Positions 33,514 through 43,011 of a DNA stretch of 64,000 nt are shown here, piece by piece. The notes below the pieces were generated by a model. That model was given only the letters and a program-made list of their open reading frames with translations, was not told where the DNA came from and ran no database searches. Both the position numbers and the translations under genes were made by a program. The number at the start of each line of letters is the position of its first letter. Position 1 is the first letter of the stretch. The DNA is from Rothia mucilaginosa (lineage in GTDB: Bacteria; Actinomycetota; Actinomycetes; Actinomycetales; Micrococcaceae), in the NCBI RefSeq assembly GCF_001061665.1, contig NZ_JVSP01000016.1:1-64000 (forward strand). Direction: 5' to 3'.

Positions 33514-35625
33514 TTAGCGAGCCTGGTATGCCGCGATCAGGGTGGCCAGCTCAGCCTTGGTCACCATGTGCTGAGCATCAAAAGTGCCGTTAGCGTTCAG
33601 CACCACCTTGTTCTGCTGAGCCCACAGAATCTCACGGTAGAAGGCCGAACCGGGGGTCACGTCCTTGTAGGAGGAGGTTCCCGTTACCGCAGGCGAACCC
33701 GCCGCGCGGTAGGTGAAGGCCGCAACGGTTGCGTTCGAAACGCCGGCGTCAGCGTGGAACTTGCCGTCCGACCAGCCGAAGGTGATGCCCTTCTGACGGG
33801 CCCACACGTAGGCGGGGAAGTTCGGGTCGGTGGTCTTCACATCCGGCCACGGGGAAGTCTCGGGGAGCTTCACCTCGGGGGTACCCGCCTGCACGTAGAG
33901 GGCAGCCGTGAGCTCGCCGCGGGTGGCCTTCTGATGCTGGTTCTGGTCGGGCTGCGGGGTCGGCTGAGGCTTCGGCTCGGGCTTGGGGGTCGGCTGCGGT
34001 GCCGGGTCAGGCTTCTTATCGTTGTCCTGGGCCTTGGGCAGGTTGGCGTCCCTATAACCGTTCGTGCCGTTCAGGTCCAGGTCCTGCCATGCGAGCAGGG
34101 TGCCGCGACCCTCGGTGGACTTGCCCACAACCGGCGCGAGCAGCTCGCCGTTCTCGCTGTAACCGTCGTTAGCCCAGACCTCAATCACGTACTTCTTCGA
34201 AGCATCCAGGGTGTTTGCCGGAAGATTCACGGTACCGTTCAGGTTGCCGTCACGGTAAGCCGAAGCCTGGGTGGGGTGGTCAAACTCGATAATGTCGCTG
34301 GTTGCCAGAACCGGGGTGTTCGAGCCCTTCTCACGAACCACGAACTGGACGCCCTTAACGGAGTGGATATCGCCGTTGAACCCCTGACCGCCAACGTGCA
34401 AAACCTGTGCCTTTGCAGAGTCAGCCACAGCGTTGTAGCTCAGGCGCGGCACGAACGGCTCCGGCTTCTCGCCCAGAGTGTTCAGCACCCGAGTGCTCAC
34501 TACGTTCTTGCTGGTCCACAGCTCCTGGGCGGTCAGCGGCTTCTGGCCCTTCTGCTCAGCAACTACGTGAATATTGTAGCGGACGTCGTATTTCGTGCCG
34601 CCGGTCGGATCATGGAAAATGTCGTCGTCAATGAAGTAGTAGGCGGCAAGCTTGTACGCCTCAACCTTCAGATCAGCCTCGAAGGTGCCGTCATCGGCAA
34701 TGGTAAAGTCCTGCCCCTCCACAAAACGCAACATATCCGAGGTCGGAATCCTGTAGCCGGAGGGCGCGTATTTTGCGGGGGCAATGTACAGCGCCACGGT
34801 GCCGTGCTGGGCACGCCACTCCTTGGTGTAGCCCGAACCCTTCACGTGAACGGTGCCGCCCTCGGTCGTGATGAGGAAGGGGTTCACGCCATCGTACTTG
34901 TAGCCGTCGAGAACGGACGCCTCAAAAGTGGTGGTCTGCTCCACTGGCTTGGGATCCGGCTCGGGCTTCTTGTCGTTGTCCTGAGCCGTGGGCAGGTTGG
35001 CGGCCTGAACGCCGTCCGAACCCTTGAAATTCAGATCCTGCCAGGCCAACAGAGTGCCGCGGCCCTCGGGGGCCTGACCCACGACGGGAGTGACGAGCTT
35101 GTCGCTGCCCTCGTAGCCGTTGTTGCCCCACACTTCGACGGTGTACTGCTTCGCCGAATCCAGGGTGTTAGCGGGAATCTTAACGTTGCCGATGAGGTAC
35201 CCGTGCTGGTACCGGAACGCATACTCGGGGTCGTTGTACTCGACAATGTCGCTGATAGCCAGGACGGGGGTGTTCGAACCCTTCTCACGAATAAGAATCT
35301 GCACGCCCTTGGGGGAGTTAATATCGCCGTTGAAGTCCCAGCCGTTGAAGTGAAGATCCTGGTCCTTGGACGTATCGGTAAGGGCACTGTAGCTCCAGTG
35401 CGGGGTGAAGGCGTTGGTCTCAGCCTTCTGGTCACCGCCGGCCTTCGGGGTGTGGTCAGCCGGCAGGGAGCCGGCGGCAACGGCCGCGGGTGCTTCCGCA
35501 GTCACATTCTGAGCCAGCGCCGGGCTCATGGGAAACACCATGGCACCGGCGAGAACCAGCGAACCGCATCCTTGTGCTGCACGGGCAAAAGAAGAAGGGG
35601 CCTTAGAGTTCGGCAGAGAAGACAT
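33514..35625 (-). CDS. SLH-domain surface protein, B-A-B with Pro-rich linker
   Basis: Secreted protein of 703 residues from ATG 35625 (MSSLPNSKAPSSFARAAQ). The frame is open to 35727, but paralogy and the nearby AGGGAT favour the internal start; an ATG one codon earlier is possible. The signal ends PALAQN. Modules: B (VIREKGSNTPVLAISDI is near-copied in the second B), A (VKGSGYTKEWRAQHGTVALY), B, then a Pro/Lys/Gln linker (PQPTPKPEPKPQPTPQP) and SLH repeats (WPDVKTTDPNFPAYVWARQ, ITFGWSDGKFHADAGVSNAT, YKDVTPGSAFYREILWAQQ). A shorter Pro/Asp linker also separates the first B from A. Probable non-covalent wall protein. Confidence 0.87.
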   Translation of the reverse strand: MSSLPNSKAPSSFARAAQGCGSLVLAGAMVFPMSPALAQNVTAEAPAAVAAGSLPADHTPKAGGDQKAETNAFTPHWSYSALTDTSKDQDLHFNGWDFNGDINSPKGVQILIREKGSNTPVLAISDIVEYNDPEYAFRYQHGYLIGNVKIPANTLDSAKQYTVEVWGNNGYEGSDKLVTPVVGQAPEGRGTLLAWQDLNFKGSDGVQAANLPTAQDNDKKPEPDPKPVEQTTTFEASVLDGYKYDGVNPFLITTEGGTVHVKGSGYTKEWRAQHGTVALYIAPAKYAPSGYRIPTSDMLRFVEGQDFTIADDGTFEADLKVEAYKLAAYYFIDDDIFHDPTGGTKYDVRYNIHVVAEQKGQKPLTAQELWTSKNVVSTRVLNTLGEKPEPFVPRLSYNAVADSAKAQVLHVGGQGFNGDIHSVKGVQFVVREKGSNTPVLATSDIIEFDHPTQASAYRDGNLNGTVNLPANTLDASKKYVIEVWANDGYSENGELLAPVVGKSTEGRGTLLAWQDLDLNGTNGYRDANLPKAQDNDKKPDPAPQPTPKPEPKPQPTPQPDQNQHQKATRGELTAALYVQAGTPEVKLPETSPWPDVKTTDPNFPAYVWARQKGITFGWSDGKFHADAGVSNATVAAFTYRAAGSPAVTGTSSYKDVTPGSAFYREILWAQQNKVVLNANGTFDAQHMVTKAELATLIAAYQAR

Positions 35626-35769
35626 CATTATCCCTATCGGTTCTATTGTGTCTCGCACCGCGGTGTGCGGTACCGCGGGAAGCGGCGCGCAACATTGCGG
35701 AATACCGCACCGAAAACGGTGAGGCACCCCCGCGCGTATGGGGACGCGGGTGCGATGGGTTGGTTGGTT

Positions 35770-35815
35770 GTCCCCGTCGGTTTCGGGGATGATTTCACCC
35801 TACCAAACCCTCAAC
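35770..35815 (-). promoter_or_regulatory. Conserved SLH leader and promoter element, copy 3
   Basis: A TCCCCG (35771-35776) / CGGGGA (35784-35789) hairpin next to 35795-35814, whose minus strand reads TTGAGGGTTTGGTAGGGTGA, identical to copy 2. It sits about 145 bases upstream of the 703-residue gene. Confidence 0.6.
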
Positions 35816-35892
35816 CGGAAATCACAGACCCGCTCAATGATGAGTTGAATGTTTCCCTTTATTTCAACCTCTAAGACCCCGTGGGCCATCGG

Positions 35893-36792
35893 CTACAGCG
35901 TGCGGAAGTACAGGTACAGCATCATCGCCACGCGTGCCTTCGACGTGTGCTCCGTTGGAGCGAACGCGTCGCCCTCGGACACGGTAGACACGCCGCGGCG
36001 AGACGCCCACACAATCTGGCGATAGAAGGGGGTCGAGGAAGTCACATCACTAAACGGTGAGGTGCCCGTCAGCTGAATCTTCGAGGAGCCGTCAGCACGG
36101 TGCAACAGGGCGACGGTCGAGGCGTTTGACAGGGGTGCCTCCGGGTGGAACTTGCCATCATTCCAGCCGCTCGTAATCTGCTGTTCGCGCGCCCACAGGT
36201 AGGCGTCGTAATTCGGGTCAGACTCGTCAACATCCTCGTAGGGGGAATGGTCCGGCCGAGTCACGGACGGCGAGCCCGCCAGACGATAGAAGATGCGAAT
36301 CAGTTCGTCTCGTGTCACCGTATTATCCGCGCCGAAGAGAGTCTCGGAATCGGGGTCCATCACCTGCGCGCGCACGGCCCAGCGCACACCATCGTAGTAG
36401 GCAGAACCCTCGGGTACATCCTCGAAAGCGGGCTGGTAATCGGGCGAGGCAATGACCGGACGGTGTAGCTTCGTGTCGGGGGAAGAGAGGCTTAGCGAGG
36501 GGCTACCGTCCGCGGAGGCATGAAGGCTGGCCGATGTCGGGACGGTGGCATCTGCCGCCGGAGTATTCGCCTGCGAGGGATCGGCCATCGAGAGAAGGGG
36601 AGAGAACGGCAGGTACAGCACACCCGCAAGGATTACCGCGCCCACGCCCAGCTCAATGCGGCGTCGGGAAGTCGACTTCTTCCGCTGCTCGGCGGATGCG
36701 TCGGTAGAATCGACGGGGCTGAGAACCTGCGCGGACTCGTGATGATTCGGTGAAGAATTAGACGTAGCGGAACGCTTCGCGTTGCGGGACAT
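35893..36792 (-). CDS. Membrane-anchored SLH-domain protein
   Basis: A 299-residue protein. Unlike its neighbours it has a long polar N-terminus (about 45 residues with KKSTSRRRIELG) before a single hydrophobic helix (VGAVILAGVLYLPFSPLL), so it may stay as a type II membrane protein rather than be cleaved. Three SLH repeats fill the rest: FEDVPEGSAYYDGVRWAVR, YEDVDESDPNYDAYLWARE with ITSGWNDGKFHPEAPLSNAS, and FSDVTSSTPFYRQIVWASR. There are no A or B modules. An SLH region close to the membrane could connect membrane and wall polymer. Function inferred only. Confidence 0.83.
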   Translation of the reverse strand: MSRNAKRSATSNSSPNHHESAQVLSPVDSTDASAEQRKKSTSRRRIELGVGAVILAGVLYLPFSPLLSMADPSQANTPAADATVPTSASLHASADGSPSLSLSSPDTKLHRPVIASPDYQPAFEDVPEGSAYYDGVRWAVRAQVMDPDSETLFGADNTVTRDELIRIFYRLAGSPSVTRPDHSPYEDVDESDPNYDAYLWAREQQITSGWNDGKFHPEAPLSNASTVALLHRADGSSKIQLTGTSPFSDVTSSTPFYRQIVWASRRGVSTVSEGDAFAPTEHTSKARVAMMLYLYFRTL

Positions 36793-37115
36793 AAATCCTC
36801 GATGTGGTTGGTGTATCGGTGTGTTTCTTGTACCGCGCTACCGCGTGTTCCCCGCCGGAAAAGGGGAATACGCGCACGGATATGCAATAGACCTAGCATA
36901 AAACCGCAGGACCCAAAATGCGAACTCAACCCGCTGAAAGGCCTTGGACATGCTGGAATACTGCCGGGGCGGTTTTATGGAAATAGGCTCAACGGTGAGA
37001 GATGAGCCAGGTGATCGGCACGGCTTCCACCCCCGCAAAAATCCGCCGGGCGGATGCGCGACGCACCTCTCGGTAACATCTGCATCCGCCCGGCAGAAGA
37101 AGGCCTTGTCAGCCC
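36793..37115. terminator. Intergenic region with terminator of the 610-residue SLH gene
   Basis: A perfect 12-bp stem CCGGGCGGATGC (37046-37057) / GCATCCGCCCGG (37082-37093) with a 24-base loop lies downstream of the leftward 610-residue gene. The rest is probably the promoter region of the 299-residue SLH gene; no further gene is evident. Confidence 0.7.
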
Positions 37116-38948
37116 TTAGCGGCCCGCGTAGTTCATCAGGAACCCAGCCAGCTCGCCACGGCTTGCCAGAGCCGTGGGGTAGTAGTTGCTGCCCGGGAAC
37201 ACCTGAAGATTACGCTGCTTAGCCCAGGTAATCTCGCGGTAGAACGCCGAACCCACCTTGACGTCCGTGTACGGAGCCTGGGTGACGGTCACGCGCTTCT
37301 TGCCGTCGTAACGGTACAGGAAGGCCGCCACGGTGGCGTTCGAGACACCGGCCTCGGCGTGGAAATTACCGTCGGCCCAACCGTAGGTAATACCCTTCTG
37401 ACGAGCCCAAATGTAGGCAGAGTAGTTCGGGTCGGTGGTCTTCACGTCCTTATAAGGGCTGGTCGCGGGAAGGGTGACCTTCGGCGAACCCGCCAGACGG
37501 TACAGGGCAACGGTCAGGTCGCCGCGGGTCGCGTTATCGTTCGCCCCGAACCAGGTCTTCTCGTGCGGGTCCAGGAGCTTCTTCTCGTTGGCCCACTGCA
37601 CGGCCTTGTACAGTGAGTGGGTGGAGGGAACGTCGGCAAAACCGTTCTTCTGCTGCGGCGAGGTTCCGGTCAGGTTCAGGTAGGTGGCCGAGACGCGCTT
37701 GCTCTCGCCCTTGGCCGATACCACGTTCACGAAGATCGCGTAGTGGCCATCGGCCTCGAGCTGGGTTCCGTCAATCGACAGGGCAGTCTCGAAGGCACCC
37801 TGGGACACACGGTTGGCGGGGAGCACAACCTTCTGGATGGGGTCGCCGGTGGGCTGACCGTCAGCCTCGGCCGCGGAGAAGAGAACCTGGACCGAAGAAC
37901 CGGCCGGAACATTGAGGTGGGAGCCCTTCACGCGAACCGTCGTGGAAGAGCCCAGATCCACCGAATCGGTGCTCAGGGTAACCGAGGGGTCTGCGTGGAC
38001 GGCGTTCACGCCGGTCACCGGCACGAATGCCTGGGTGCTCAGGGCCTGCTCGTTCGCCTGGTCGTTGTCTTCCGGGACGGTGTACTCGAAGGTCTGCACC
38101 ACATAGGAAGTGCCAGCCTTCAGGGTGCCCGCGGGGATGTTCAGGTTCGTGCTGAAGCGGCCGTTAACGTAGCCCATGTACTGGCCGAAGAAGGCCGAGT
38201 AGTAGGTGAACTTTGCCTCGGACTGGGCCAGCGCGGGGCCGGTCGGCTTGCCGGTGGCCGGGTCAACGGCGCGCACGGCCAGAATCAGAGACTCGTTGCC
38301 GTTGTAGGAGATGTCCTGGAATCCAGCGCCGTTCACGGTGATCGAGGTGTTTGCCGAAGCATCCACGGTCGAAGCGCTGTAGCTCAGGGTCGGGGACGAA
38401 ACCGTGGGAACGGCGGCAACCTTCAACTCGGTGCGAGTCTCGCCCGCCGGAATCCAACCGTCCTGGTCGGAGTCGCGGTAGCCGAGCACCACGTCGAAGG
38501 AGGAGCCTGTTGCCTCAAAGAAGTTGGCGTCCACCGATGCGGTGAGCTTCACGGTGCCGTCCGCAGCAAAGGCGGTGGAGGGCACGTCCTGGGCGTAGTA
38601 GGGGTAGCTGCGCGGGTGATGCGGCGGGAAAGCGATGCTCTCACCCTTGGGCACGATGTAAAGACGGAAAGATTTATCGTGCACGAACTCGGGGGAGAAT
38701 CCGGAGCCGTTAACGGTGATGGTGCCGCCCTTGAGGATGTCGAAGGTGCCGGAGGTGACCTGCAGGTGCTGCGTGTTCTGTGCTTCTCCCTGCTGCACGG
38801 CACCGGCTACTGCCGGGGTATTCGCCGTGGGGGCCGCCATGGCCGGGGAGAGAGGCAGGAGCATCGCGCCGGCAAGGGTGAGGGCGCAACCGCCCTTCAC
38901 CATATTCTTAGAGAATACGAAACGCGGATGGCTCTGAAGTGAGGACAT
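37116..38948 (-). CDS. SLH-domain surface protein with three Ig-like domains
   Basis: Secreted protein of 610 residues from ATG 38948 (MSSLQSHPRFVFSKNM); the frame is open further upstream but paralogues start here. The signal ends PAMAA near residue 40. Three Ig-like domains of a type different from A and B follow (GTITVNGSGFSPEFVHD; TSITVNGAGFQDISYNG; TTVRVKGSHLNVPAGSS). Three complete SLH repeats end the protein: FADVPSTHSLYKAVQWANE, YKDVKTTDPNYSAYIWARQ with ITYGWADGNFHAEAGVSNAT, and YTDVKVGSAFYREITWAKQ. Probable wall-bound surface protein; ligand unknown. Confidence 0.86.
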   Translation of the reverse strand: MSSLQSHPRFVFSKNMVKGGCALTLAGAMLLPLSPAMAAPTANTPAVAGAVQQGEAQNTQHLQVTSGTFDILKGGTITVNGSGFSPEFVHDKSFRLYIVPKGESIAFPPHHPRSYPYYAQDVPSTAFAADGTVKLTASVDANFFEATGSSFDVVLGYRDSDQDGWIPAGETRTELKVAAVPTVSSPTLSYSASTVDASANTSITVNGAGFQDISYNGNESLILAVRAVDPATGKPTGPALAQSEAKFTYYSAFFGQYMGYVNGRFSTNLNIPAGTLKAGTSYVVQTFEYTVPEDNDQANEQALSTQAFVPVTGVNAVHADPSVTLSTDSVDLGSSTTVRVKGSHLNVPAGSSVQVLFSAAEADGQPTGDPIQKVVLPANRVSQGAFETALSIDGTQLEADGHYAIFVNVVSAKGESKRVSATYLNLTGTSPQQKNGFADVPSTHSLYKAVQWANEKKLLDPHEKTWFGANDNATRGDLTVALYRLAGSPKVTLPATSPYKDVKTTDPNYSAYIWARQKGITYGWADGNFHAEAGVSNATVAAFLYRYDGKKRVTVTQAPYTDVKVGSAFYREITWAKQRNLQVFPGSNYYPTALASRGELAGFLMNYAGR

Positions 38949-39346
38949 TGGTATCCAATCAGTTTTATCGGTGTGACGCATTGTGTGGAAGTGCGTATCA
39001 ACACCGTAGCAAATAGATAAGACCTGCCGTAATCGGGGCGGTTGTGGACTTGGAAAAAGTTTCACACCAGAAGGCTGATCTTAAGCTGAAGTATAACTTT
39101 AAAAACTATGTGCATGAGGTGGAAAATATGCCTAAATATTGTGCTGATAAGCACAAACACTGAGTCGCGGGCAAAGCTCCATGCTCCAAACGGGGCAGAA
39201 AACCCACCGCACAATCGATAAAAACCAAATTATCAACTATATAAAGTTGATAAGTCTCGTCGTGCGGTGGGTTTGATAAACAATCGCAATACTAGGTATC
39301 TAGCGAAGAAAGATTAGGGAAAGGCCGGGTGAGGCCCGACCCGCCC
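38949..39346. terminator. Intergenic region with nested double hairpin terminator
   Basis: An outer stem AAACCCACCGCAC (39200-39212) / GTGCGGTGGGTTT (39262-39274) encloses an inner stem TTATCAACT (39230-39238) / AGTTGATAA (39245-39253). It lies downstream of the leftward Tat-SLH gene. The remaining part is A+T-rich and probably holds the promoter of the 610-residue gene. Confidence 0.75.
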
Positions 39347-40411
39347 TTAATCTCGCATATTGGCACACAGGGTATCCGCGTGCAGCATAATCAGAGCTCG
39401 CGCCCATTCCGCACGGGTGACTTCCTGGTCCGGGAAGAAATTCGCGCTCTTGTACGCGAAATTCGGGTCGATATTCGCGCGCGTATGCAACCACACGGAT
39501 TCCCTAAAGAAGGGAGAACCGGGGTGCATATCCGCAGGCACCACCGGAGTGGGGTGGGTTCCTTCGGTAAGGACCGGGTACGCCTCGTTGAAGCGATATA
39601 GGAAAGCGGCCATCGTGGTGCGGCGAGCCACCGCCTCCGGATGCATCTTGCCGTCGGACCAGCCGCTCGTCAGTCCCTTCTGCACGGCCCAGATGTAGGC
39701 GGCGTACCGGGGGTCCTTCGGCGAAACATCCGGGTACGGCGAAACTGCGGGGAGAACTACCTTGGGCGAACCCACCGTGCGGTACAGCGTATCCATAAGG
39801 TCGCCGCGCGTGGCCGCGCGGTAAGGGTAGATGCGGCGGTTCTTGTCGATGAGCATCATCTTCTGCTGGCACACGGTGTATACGTCGTAGGAGTACGGAT
39901 CTTCGTCTTCCAGGTCAATAATGAAAGGCGTCCGCGCGTAATCGGTATTGACGGTAACGTCAGAAACCATCGTGCGCAGAATGGTGTACTGCTTATTGTA
40001 GGGGCGCAGGGTAAGGCGAATACCGTACTTTCCCTTCGGGCCGGTCGTCATACCCGTGGGAAGAATGACCGTCTGGCGGTACACATTATCGGTATCCAAA
40101 CGATTCTTCTCGAGGGAAATAAAATAGAATACTTTAAATCCCTTATCCTCGGTGTAGTTACCGATTTCAAAATAGGGAGTATATAGCCCGTTTTCAAAGA
40201 TCGGTTGCAAACCGGAAACTTCGTAGGAGAGGGTAAATCCGCTGATATCAATCATTGCCTGATTGACCTGCAAATCCAGAGGAACGCTCTGAATGTCCAG
40301 GGTTGCGGCCTGTGCACCCTGCAGGGCGAGCTGGCCAGCTCCTAGCGCCCCGGCGATACCGAGGGCGGCGGTGCCCTTCAGGAAGAGGCGACGAGATGAC
40401 GAGGTAGACAT
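39347..40411 (-). CDS. Tat-exported SLH-domain surface protein
   Basis: A 354-residue secreted protein. The twin-arginine signal SSRRLFLKGTAALG is followed by a hydrophobic stretch and AQAA. A beta-rich domain covers about residues 35-180. SLH repeats follow: a weak first one around YDVYTVCQQKMMLIDKNRRI, a clear second one (YPDVSPKDPRYAAYIWAVQ, LTSGWSDGKMHPEAVARRTT) and a divergent third one ending EVTRAEWARALIMLHAD. It resembles the Tat-SLH protein at 16.9-18.0 kb in layout. It is first of the leftward SLH cluster. Tat use implies that this domain folds, or binds a cofactor, before export. Confidence 0.85.
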   Translation of the reverse strand: MSTSSSRRLFLKGTAALGIAGALGAGQLALQGAQAATLDIQSVPLDLQVNQAMIDISGFTLSYEVSGLQPIFENGLYTPYFEIGNYTEDKGFKVFYFISLEKNRLDTDNVYRQTVILPTGMTTGPKGKYGIRLTLRPYNKQYTILRTMVSDVTVNTDYARTPFIIDLEDEDPYSYDVYTVCQQKMMLIDKNRRIYPYRAATRGDLMDTLYRTVGSPKVVLPAVSPYPDVSPKDPRYAAYIWAVQKGLTSGWSDGKMHPEAVARRTTMAAFLYRFNEAYPVLTEGTHPTPVVPADMHPGSPFFRESVWLHTRANIDPNFAYKSANFFPDQEVTRAEWARALIMLHADTLCANMRD

Positions 40412-40808
40412 ATCGTGTCCAATCGGTGTGTTTCTGAATGAATTGTTATACCGCCGCTAGACCTGTAGCTCGGCCATAATCCGAGCGAGACCTATCGGCG
40501 TGCAGGACGTACCGGGCTTCGATAGCGCTGAGTCGAGAGAACGCGAGGTGAATATGCAATCCCTCTCGGTGAGGGGTTAATTAATACTATAAACACATCG
40601 AATGGTTAAAGAAAACGGTGCGCTGAGTGATACCTCTGCCGTAGAGCGCATTAGGAAAGCGTCGATGAGAGGAAATGCTAAATCACGGAGAAAGAATGTT
40701 ATTTCCCGCGACTCTTTTAAAGGTAAAAATTTCTTAATATTTAAATTTTTAGCCGGGCAGCACGATCGCACCGCCCGGATAAAATCACGACATAAAGCCC
40801 GCTGGGAT
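40412..40808. other. A+T-rich intergenic region with yaaA terminator
   Basis: Between the divergently arranged 5' end of the Tat-SLH gene and the 3' end of yaaA. A CCGGGC (40753-40758) / GCCCGG (40773-40778) hairpin followed on the minus strand by TAAAAATTT probably terminates yaaA. The rest holds no gene that I can support. Confidence 0.55.
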
Positions 40809-41603
40809 TTATTGCCCCTCGTGCACGAGGAGGGTCAGGACACCCGCCTTACGAGCCGTGGGCAGAGCGCACTCCACCGCCCAGTCCTCGCTGACCGCCT
40901 CCAAGAATTCGGCGATACCCGCCGTGGAACCATCCAGGGGGCGCGCCGCCAATCCCGACTGAATCAGATACCGAGCAAAGAGGCCGCGGTAATGCTTCGC
41001 CATGTGTGAGACAACCTTGCGAGAACCATCGGCCGCCACACGCTCCACGCGAACCGCCAGAGTCTGCGACGGGGGAGTCACCCACGACTTCGCGTAGGCT
41101 GCAGAACGGCAATCCAGAATCAGCTGGTCCTTCGCGGTTGCCTCCAGGGCGGTGCCCAGCGCACCCTTCCAGAAGTTTGCCAGCGCACCAATCGAACCCA
41201 GCTTCACGCCCATGGACAGGCGGTAGGCGGGAATCGCATCCTCGGGGCGCAGAACACCCCACAGGGCAGAAGAAATCAGCAACGACCAGTGCGCCGCATC
41301 GCGCTCGGCGGGGGAGAAGCTCGCGTAATCCAGCGCCTCAAACAGCACGCCCGTATAGGTGCGAATCGCGGGCTGCGCCGGCTCGGACAATAGACGCGTG
41401 TTGCGCTCCACCTCGGCTTCGAGGGATGCGCCCACCTTGAGCTCCGCCAGGGCGTCGGGGCCCGAGCTGACCGCGGTCAGCTCCTCCAGGACGCTCTCAC
41501 GCTCGGCCGTCAGCTCCGGAAAGGAGAGATCGGCAAAAGAAACCGGGGCGTTGCCCGTCGGGGCGGGGGTCTTACCTTCAGACGGGGGAAGAAGAATTAG
41601 CAT
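40809..41603 (-). CDS. yaaA: Peroxide stress protein YaaA family
   Basis: YaaA/UPF0246 family, 264 residues. In E. coli YaaA lowers intracellular free iron during peroxide stress; the mechanism is unclear. Signatures seen are MLILLPPSEGKT at the N-terminus, YTGVLFEALDY, LLISSALWGVLRPEDAIPAYRLSM (as adjoining parts) and HMAKHYRGLFARYL near the C-terminus. Cytosolic. It is a single gene immediately next to rnpB, whose transcription goes the other way. Confidence 0.93.
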   Translation of the reverse strand: MLILLPPSEGKTPAPTGNAPVSFADLSFPELTAERESVLEELTAVSSGPDALAELKVGASLEAEVERNTRLLSEPAQPAIRTYTGVLFEALDYASFSPAERDAAHWSLLISSALWGVLRPEDAIPAYRLSMGVKLGSIGALANFWKGALGTALEATAKDQLILDCRSAAYAKSWVTPPSQTLAVRVERVAADGSRKVVSHMAKHYRGLFARYLIQSGLAARPLDGSTAGIAEFLEAVSEDWAVECALPTARKAGVLTLLVHEGQ

Positions 41604-41711
41604 CTACCCAGTGTACCTGGCAGGCTGTCAGCGCATCCGCGAGATTCCAGCGTACCCGCGAGACGAACCCGGTAAATAACCGCCCCGAGAGGTATGCGTA
41701 TAATGAGTGGG

Positions 41712-42115
41712 GTGAAAACGGGCCGTCCGGGCAATCGCGAGGTACTCGGATGCTTCGAGGAAAGTCCGGGCTCCACAGCACAGGATGGTGGATAACATCC
41801 ACTCGGGGTAACCCGCAGGCCAGTGCCACAGAAAGTAAACCGCCGCGGTTCGCCGCGGTAAGGGTGAAAGGGTGGTGTAAGAGACCACCAGCGGGCGCGG
41901 TGACGTGCCCGGCTAGGTAAACCCCATCCGGAGCAAGGTCAAATAGGATGCGCCATGGTAGGGTAGTGTGCCCGATCCCCGGTTCTCGGGGTGCGTATTC
42001 GGGTAGGCTGCTTGAGACGTGCGGCAACGTACGTTCTAGATAGATGATTGCCTCGAAACGCCCCTTCGGGCGGCGTTTTAGACAGAACCCGGCTCATAGG
42101 ACGACCCGTTTTCAC
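41712..42115 (+). ncRNA. rnpB: RNase P RNA, bacterial class A
   Basis: Catalytic RNA of RNase P. P1 is formed by GTGAAAACGGG at the 5' end and CCCGTTTTCAC at the 3' end. Core strings are present: GAGGAAAGTCCGGGCTCC, ACAGAAAGTAAACCGCC, GGTAAGGGTGAAAGGGTG, GGTAAACCCCATCCGGAGCA and the terminal CATAGGACGACCCG. Length is about 404 bases. A very strong terminator follows. Confidence 0.97.
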
Positions 42116-42134
42116 GTCACCATCCGCAGATGGT

Positions 42135-42185
42135 AAGCGAAGACCGCGAACGCATTTTCTAATGCGTTCGCGGTCTTCGCTTTAA
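42135..42185. terminator. Strong bidirectional terminator between rnpB and def
   Basis: A perfect 22-bp stem (42135-42156 with 42161-42182) has a TTCT loop. It starts AAGCGAAGACCGCG and ends in TTT, with AAA on the opposite side, so it can end rnpB rightward and def leftward. Confidence 0.92.
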
Positions 42186-42238
42186 AGCTTCGCGGGAGGC
42201 CCGCCCGACCTTTGGGAAGGCTCTAGGGGAGCCCGCGA

Positions 42239-42811
42239 TTAGTGGCCGAAGGGATCGGGATCCACGCCCGGCATCCACGAGTTGCCGTCCACGGTCCAGC
42301 CTTCCTTCTTGACGACCTTCTTCATCTTGCTGGTCCACTTCTTGTTCAGGCGGTTCACGTACAGCTTGCCGTCCAGGTGGTCGGTCTCGTGCTGCATGCA
42401 GCGTGCGAACCAGCCGGTCGCCTCGAAGTGGACGGGGTTGCCGTGCTCGTCAAGACCGTTCACCGTGACCCACTCGGCGCGCTTGAGGGGGAAGCCGTAA
42501 CCGGGGAAGGAGAGGCAGCCCTCTTCCTCCTCGTAGGGGTCCGGGTCAGCGGTAGAAATCTTGCCCAGGGTCAGCACCGGGTTGATGATGCAGCCGCGCG
42601 GGGGAACGCCGTCCTCGTTCTCCATCTTGTAGGTGAAGATGCGCAGGCCCACACCAATCTGCGGTGCCGCCAGACCCACGCCGTTGGATGCGTCCATGGT
42701 TTCGTACATGTCAGCCACGAGCTCCTTGAGCTCATCATTAAACTCGGTGACGGGTGCCGCGGGGCGGTGCAGAACGGGGTTGCCGTGAATAACGATGGGG
42801 CGAATAGCCAC
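42239..42811 (-). CDS. def: Peptide deformylase
   Basis: Fe(II)-dependent enzyme removing formyl from nascent N-terminal methionine. Length is 190 residues from GTG 42811 (AIRPIVIHGNPVL), preceded by AAAGGA. The frame is open upstream across tRNA-His, which cannot be coding. All three motifs are intact: GVGLAAPQIG (I), EEGCLSFPG (II, Cys ligand) and HETDHLDG (III, HExxH ligands). A basic tail KKWTSKMKKVVKKEGW ends the protein. Confidence 0.96.
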   Translation of the reverse strand: MAIRPIVIHGNPVLHRPAAPVTEFNDELKELVADMYETMDASNGVGLAAPQIGVGLRIFTYKMENEDGVPPRGCIINPVLTLGKISTADPDPYEEEEGCLSFPGYGFPLKRAEWVTVNGLDEHGNPVHFEATGWFARCMQHETDHLDGKLYVNRLNKKWTSKMKKVVKKEGWTVDGNSWMPGVDPDPFGH

Positions 42812-43011
42812 AGAATCATCCTTTGCTTGTGTTGAACGGGAACCTATCGGGTGCGCCTGCCGCATGAAGTCGCGGGGCATGCTGTTCTCGTTCGAAGGGT
42901 TGAAAATGCTGGTGTAAAAGTTTTGCTCCGGTAAACCTTGTACGGGTAAACCGAGGTGAGGGTAAAGCGAAAGGGCCGTTACGGATAACCATAACGACCC
43001 TTTCCATCGGG

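Noticed and set aside
33505-35874. 789-codon frame antisense to an SLH gene
   Set aside because: The same codon-bias effect; the minus-strand frame has a signal peptide and SLH repeats.
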